The notes beneath the pieces are model-generated. The model was given only the letters and a program-made list of their open reading frames with translations, ran no database searches and had not been told where the DNA came from. From positions 1 to 17,168 of the forward strand of contig JAITEC010000115.1 in the NCBI GenBank assembly GCA_031282225.1: 17,168 nucleotides of DNA, written 5' to 3'. The first letter of the stretch is position 1, and the number at the start of each line of letters is the position of its first letter. Both the position numbers and the translations under genes were made by a program. Positions 14,501-17,168 of this stretch are shown piece by piece. Origin of the DNA: Oscillospiraceae bacterium (GTDB taxonomy: Bacteria; Bacillota; Clostridia; Oscillospirales; Oscillospiraceae).

Positions 14501-17167
14501 CGTCAGGATGTAATTGGGTGGATTTACACCGTCCAAATTGATAGTCACGATGTAATTTTTACCTGGCAATATATCCTTGCCTCTTACATAATCAGTGTTT
14601 ATTGTCGGTACTTTAGGGTTATCGCCTGTACCCCAGACTGATTTTACATTTTCAGAATCGCCGTACTCAGTTATAAAGCCACTATATAAAATCACGGGAG
14701 TTACAGTATCGCCGTAATTTACTGGCTTAGGATTGTAATCGGGTGTTGCGCTCAAGGGAGCCTTTTGTATACCCAGTTTACCGGGTTCGGTTGTTATTGT
14801 ATAGTTTGACAATGGCGTATTCGTTGTATTGTTAAGTGCTGTTTTTGTATTTTCACTGAAATCCAAATTATATCCGCTAGATATAAAATCTCTTTTCTCC
14901 GAATTAGTTGAATCATAGTCAGTAGTATAGATTAAAGAATGCTGCTTAACTGCTGTATGAATTAAACTCCACTCATTTTGTATAAATTGTTCGCTTTCCG
15001 AAGCCAACTCAAAAGTGGCTTTAGTGGATAGATGTTGCTGAACTTGGTCATTGTTGTTCCCGTAGACAATTCGGTTGTCGCCTGCCAAAGTGCTTATTAT
15101 GATTCTCAATGGTGCCTTTTTAATGGTCAGCCCGGCAGTCGTTACTGTTTGTAAGAAAACTGGAGTGAAATAATGTGATGATACATCAACATTTTCTCCG
15201 TCCAGTATTTGCCAGTCGTCCGTAGCCAAGGTATAAACTGTAAAGCCAACATCCTTGCGAGAGGCAGATATATATACATTTGCAAAAGTATAGTTATTTG
15301 GTAACAGTGTAGCAGTGTCAGCTGCTTGTCCTTCATAAACAGATGTAATAGGGGGTACCTTTCTGACGGATTGTTCAGAACCGTTATATGCGTATTCTAC
15401 ACTGTCTGCTGATCCAACATTAACGTATAAATTCTTTTTAGGAACGTATTGTGCGGTGTAAATGTGTTCAATTGTCTCTCCTTGCGTATTTGTTTTTTCA
15501 ATAGTTAGCGGTACAGACGGGTACCACCCGCTGTGATAAAAAGAATCACTATATGGGATGATTGTTATTCCCCGCAGTACTTCTGTACTTGGTACGCCGG
15601 GTCTCACTGACATTGTTATTGTATTGATCTCTTTTCCATCATCATCGACTCCAAAGCTCCCAGAACCGGAGTTGAGCGTAAGTGTGATAGTACGATTTTC
15701 CCATTGTGCATATAGATTAATAACTTTGGAATCGGTAGACCATACAGTAAGATTTGTTACATCGGTGTCCGGGGGGCAGTTATACGTTGCGTCAGAAACG
15801 TTTGCTGCATTCATCCAAAGGACAACATCCTTGTCATCTCTCGGGAATATTCCGCTGCGAGCAGAATGAAAGGTAGCTAATGAGTCTTGTAGCATATAAT
15901 ATGTAACAGTTTCATCGTAATTCTGTTCATTTGAGTGATATATGATCTTGTATGCGTCTCCCGCTGTGACATATTGAGCGTAAAGTATTATGCTACCTCT
16001 CATATCTATCAATGAGCCGGGATAGTATGATGTACCCGAACCATCTGGTTTAGTATTCCAACCCGCAAAGGCCTTTCCGCTGTTATCGACCACGACGTTT
16101 TTAGCCGGTTGAACGAATGCTTTCGCGTATATTGAATATGTGTCCTCATCGGACGGCGGTTCAATATTGCCGGAGTTAGCATTATATATTAACTGATATC
16201 CATCTGTCTTCCACCGTGCGTATAAGTCTAGTACTTTGCTGTTTGGCGCAGACCCATCACTCAATACATCGTTAAAAGCAGTGCCTGCAGCAGGCGGGTA
16301 GGGACTACCGTCGGTGGATAATCTCCAACCGTCAAAAACGCCTTTGTTATCAAAAAATGTTCCTATTTCTTCTTGCTTATACGGAGATAAATTAGGGTAA
16401 TTGCTATAATTTTGATGCGAGACAAAAGGAGAGTCTGAAAGTGAAATCGGGGAACCTCGCGGAGTATCTCTAAATATTATCTGATATTCATCCGCTTTCC
16501 ACTGTGCATATAAAACAATGGACACACTGCCATTTACTGAGCCGCTTGGCGTAATAACTAATGGCTTCGTGAAATCATATGTAATAAAGCCGTTGTCACT
16601 GCCTTTATATACCCATTTATCAAAGCTGTAGTAAGTCTTTTCAGGATCCTGAGGTTTTGGCCATGTGTATGAATAAAATGTGTCATTGATAAATGTATCT
16701 GTATCTGCACTGACTTTGATACGCGCTATTTCCGTTCCGCCATCGGTATTATATGACACAAACAAAAACGGAGTATATAATGGAACTAATCTTAGATTCT
16801 TTGTAACTTTGGTTGGTTGTGTGTCAGTACTAAATGAAAATTTTGTTTTACTCGTATCATTAATGTCATACCAGTATTTTATATCAATGCCTGCTAGTGT
16901 CGCATCGCTTACGTAATAATTAAGAGTTTCGAGCATTGTTGAGTCATTAATTGTGCCGCTTGGAGCAACAAGGAGATTATCTATAATTTTACCATCATAA
17001 CCAATGAAAGTCACAAGGTATTGCTCACTGAATTTTGCATAGAGTATTTTGTTTGCTGTGAGTTCGGTATTAAAATTGAAAGGTTGTGAGTCGCCTAAAT
17101 CACTGTACCAGCCTAAAAAAGATAATTTTCCGTCGGGTAATGGCGGTTGTGATTCCGGTTGAGCCAC
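11546..17167 (-). CDS. Very large SLH-anchored surface protein, N-terminus outside the window
   Basis: At least 1873 aa; the reading frame runs off the right edge in the middle of a repeat, so the start and signal peptide are missing. In protein order: about five to six InlB/Flg_new-type B repeats, recognised by endings such as LYAQW and LYARW (about 15440-17167); a region of MBG/YDG-like beta domains with 'KAPL' joints (about 14460-15443); a further such domain (about 14123-14420); a duplicated block, each copy with one InlB-type and two Big_3-like Ig domains (12326-14122); a Gly and Thr-Pro linker; and SLH domains at the C-terminus. SLH domains bind pyruvylated secondary cell-wall polymers, so the protein is held at the surface with a long stalk outward. 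No enzyme domain is visible; adhesion or S-layer function is inferred. It probably shares its transcript with the nucleotidyltransferase. Confidence 0.92.
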   Translation of the reverse strand: MAQPESQPPLPDGKLSFLGWYSDLGDSQPFNFNTELTANKILYAKFSEQYLVTFIGYDGKIIDNLLVAPSGTINDSTMLETLNYYVSDATLAGIDIKYWYDINDTSKTKFSFSTDTQPTKVTKNLRLVPLYTPFLFVSYNTDGGTEIARIKVSADTDTFINDTFYSYTWPKPQDPEKTYYSFDKWVYKGSDNGFITYDFTKPLVITPSGSVNGSVSIVLYAQWKADEYQIIFRDTPRGSPISLSDSPFVSHQNYSNYPNLSPYKQEEIGTFFDNKGVFDGWRLSTDGSPYPPAAGTAFNDVLSDGSAPNSKVLDLYARWKTDGYQLIYNANSGNIEPPSDEDTYSIYAKAFVQPAKNVVVDNSGKAFAGWNTKPDGSGTSYYPGSLIDMRGSIILYAQYVTAGDAYKIIYHSNEQNYDETVTYYMLQDSLATFHSARSGIFPRDDKDVVLWMNAANVSDATYNCPPDTDVTNLTVWSTDSKVINLYAQWENRTITLTLNSGSGSFGVDDDGKEINTITMSVRPGVPSTEVLRGITIIPYSDSFYHSGWYPSVPLTIEKTNTQGETIEHIYTAQYVPKKNLYVNVGSADSVEYAYNGSEQSVRKVPPITSVYEGQAADTATLLPNNYTFANVYISASRKDVGFTVYTLATDDWQILDGENVDVSSHYFTPVFLQTVTTAGLTIKKAPLRIIISTLAGDNRIVYGNNNDQVQQHLSTKATFELASESEQFIQNEWSLIHTAVKQHSLIYTTDYDSTNSEKRDFISSGYNLDFSENTKTALNNTTNTPLSNYTITTEPGKLGIQKAPLSATPDYNPKPVNYGDTVTPVILYSGFITEYGDSENVKSVWGTGDNPKVPTINTDYVRGKDILPGKNYIVTINLDGVNPPNYILTPTADYVTFTVNPKPIDDDDLTDPDSAGNIPLFYEATGYHGQYDGKAHDAITNESISPVTIDAFTHNLVRCTDYTVEYRLFDSQTDTAYSSSIPQITDKGDYIVNVKLTGKGNYTGELVVNVPASIVDLYTITYHNVTSSELPTNAPTQFAPDATEPITLPTIPNRTDYAFGGWYVSPALTGTTITSIDPTPAANKHNWDLYAKWTYTGADSGKTFIYIELDSDGTEHNYTQYDPLDTTGLIVYAHYTDGTSRELVPGEYSIDPADGATLATIGDIPVTVTYTEDGVTDRAAYTVTVTDVGAQPPDSGESVPWELVYIELDTTNVKVPYNYGEPLDVDGLIVYGYFERGNGLGTDNTKYRPLTQGEYSINPSAGTALDFTGGTSETITVTYRRAGTVDQADPTINADWRGHTDTPTPKPAPTANYVVVAAGYSITYHYITADEYAKVPAAKRTFTAETPTIALPVIARTDYTMTWHTDPALASAAVSSIDPSRTDNQHNWDLYAKWNYTQGTFIYIELDSSDVPHNYEVGDPLDTDELVVTAYYTDGHSRVLEPGEYTITPKDGDTLGTPGDIPVKVTYTEDGVTDTGEYIVTVTAENAPTPSDSDPWELIYIELDTSAVKKTYAYGNALDVKNLKVYGYFEKGNGLPDGSNPNRIRRLLTPGEYTINPAAGSALNVSGQRPVVVTYKRADPPDSGVPTSGADWRGHSTNANLPAPTADYVVIVAGGSGGGGGGGGGGGNPTPTPTPTPIDIDDEGPPLTEFPFVEEHIAYVNGYPEGDFRPDGFITRAEVAMIIYRLSAEANKDRPMPSLFTDVDNWSWYSQAVAYLASRHVLQGYPEGTYRPDAAISRAELATILARFQEFAGTDSDNRYADIAGHWAESSIVSITIRGWVNGYPDGLFHPDAAITRAETVRMVNNMLNRRIDLEDIPEGVKVYTDLPVPPEPTHWAYADIVEASNYHDKFTRKPNNSEIWEWPVTEPVPAIR
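11625..12222 (-). other. C-terminal SLH region of the surface protein
   Basis: Three SLH modules with their ITRAE-type motifs: SLH1 about 12100-12222 (VNGYPEGDFRP, ITRAEVAMI), SLH2 about 11910-12074 (FTDVDNWSWYSQAV, ISRAELATI) and SLH3 about 11735-11897 (YADIAGHWAES, ITRAETVRM). SLH1 lacks the usual opening half with the aromatic/HWA motif. After SLH3 another opening half appears (YTDLPVPPEPTHWAYADI, about 11630-11705) without its second half, so the fourth module is incomplete. These modules anchor the protein non-covalently to cell-wall polymer. Confidence 0.88.
12257..12328 (-). repeat. Gly-rich and Thr-Pro linker coded by trinucleotide-like repeats
   Basis: Thirteen Gly codons, broken once by Ser (12287-12328, mostly GGC and GGT), one Asn, then four Thr-Pro pairs with a leading Pro (12257-12283). 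It separates the Ig-like stalk from the SLH anchor and should be a flexible, extended spacer. The repeats are multiples of three bases, so length changes would stay in frame. Confidence 0.8.
12326..13212 (-). repeat. Second copy of a ~0.9-kb tandem duplication in the SLH-protein gene
   Basis: This copy encodes an InlB-type module ending in HNWDLYAKW, a Big_3-like Ig domain (FIYIELDSSDVPHNY to EYIVTV) and a second Ig domain (PWELIYIELDTSAVKK) with the unusual GADWRGH motif, ending in ADYVVIVAG. The order of modules is the same as in 13213-14122. A stretch of 29 bases starting at 12747 is repeated exactly starting at 13638, an offset of 891 bp. Confidence 0.85.
13213..14122 (-). repeat. First copy of the ~0.9-kb tandem duplication in the SLH-protein gene
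   Basis: Same module order as the copy that follows it: InlB-type module ending HNWDLYAKW, Big_3-like Ig domain (FIYIELDSDGTEHNY to AYTVTV), then a second Ig domain (PWELVYIELDTTNVKV) carrying NADWRGH and ending in ANYVVVAAG. The copies have clearly diverged in the InlB-type module but stay very close in parts of the Ig domains, which points to an old duplication with local conservation or gene conversion. Confidence 0.85.
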
Positions 17168-17168
17168 T

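Noticed and set aside
17165..17167. The GTG at the right edge as start of the SLH protein.
   Set aside because: It lies inside a repeat module, and no signal peptide follows. It is a valine codon in a gene that continues outside the window.
1..17168. CRISPR arrays, tRNA or rRNA genes, transposases, phage genes or toxin-antitoxin pairs.
   Set aside because: Both strands were scanned by eye for repeat-spacer patterns and known motifs, and none was found; the repeats present are protein-coding or single hairpins.

Overview
The window looks like chromosomal DNA of a GC-rich, spore-forming Firmicute, most likely of class Clostridia. It carries the spore-coat morphogenesis ATPase SpoIVA behind a convincing sigma-E promoter. 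It also has an S-layer-homology (SLH) surface protein, a water-forming NADH oxidase of the Streptococcus/Lactococcus type, and a PcrA helicase with an extra N-terminal insertion that I recall from Clostridia relatives. No rRNA, tRNA, CRISPR array, phage gene or transposase was seen.

Layout, left to right. (1) 6-2597, minus strand: a metal-uptake operon znuA-znuC-znuB (lipoprotein, ATPase, permease), almost certainly for zinc. It is read from a perfect-consensus vegetative promoter with a palindrome at the transcription start. A Shine-Dalgarno sequence overlapping the znuB stop suggests that the operon continues past the left edge. (2) 2814-4145, plus: water-forming NADH oxidase with its own promoter, a tandem 13-bp repeat over the -35 region and a hairpin at the mRNA 5' end. 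(3) 4161-4874, minus: metallo-beta-lactamase-fold hydrolase of unknown substrate, convergent with nox. (4) 5036-6514, plus: spoIVA, divergent from the hydrolase. (5) 6515-6949: the only long gene-free stretch, partly AT-rich, with three DnaA-box-like 9-mers and several inverted repeats. (6) 6950-17167, minus: four genes in a row in the order of transcription: a very large SLH-anchored repeat protein (its N-terminus lies outside the window), a sugar-phosphate nucleotidyltransferase, glycerol dehydrogenase and pcrA. The first two are 18 bp apart and the last two overlap by 11 bp. The nucleotidyltransferase-gldA gap holds two strong perfect hairpins that look like an inserted palindromic element.

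How the genes relate: the left part is metal homeostasis and oxygen/NADH handling, and spoIVA is an independently regulated sporulation gene. The right part combines an envelope protein, an activated-sugar enzyme and glycerol oxidation with a housekeeping helicase, a looser association. I found no clear new multi-gene system. The most unusual points are the hairpin pair together with the missing ATG of gldA, the mosaic composition and internal ~0.9-kb duplication of the SLH protein gene, the DnaA-box cluster between convergent genes, and the compact regulatory architecture between znuA and nox. All calls come from reading the sequence by eye; no database search was run.
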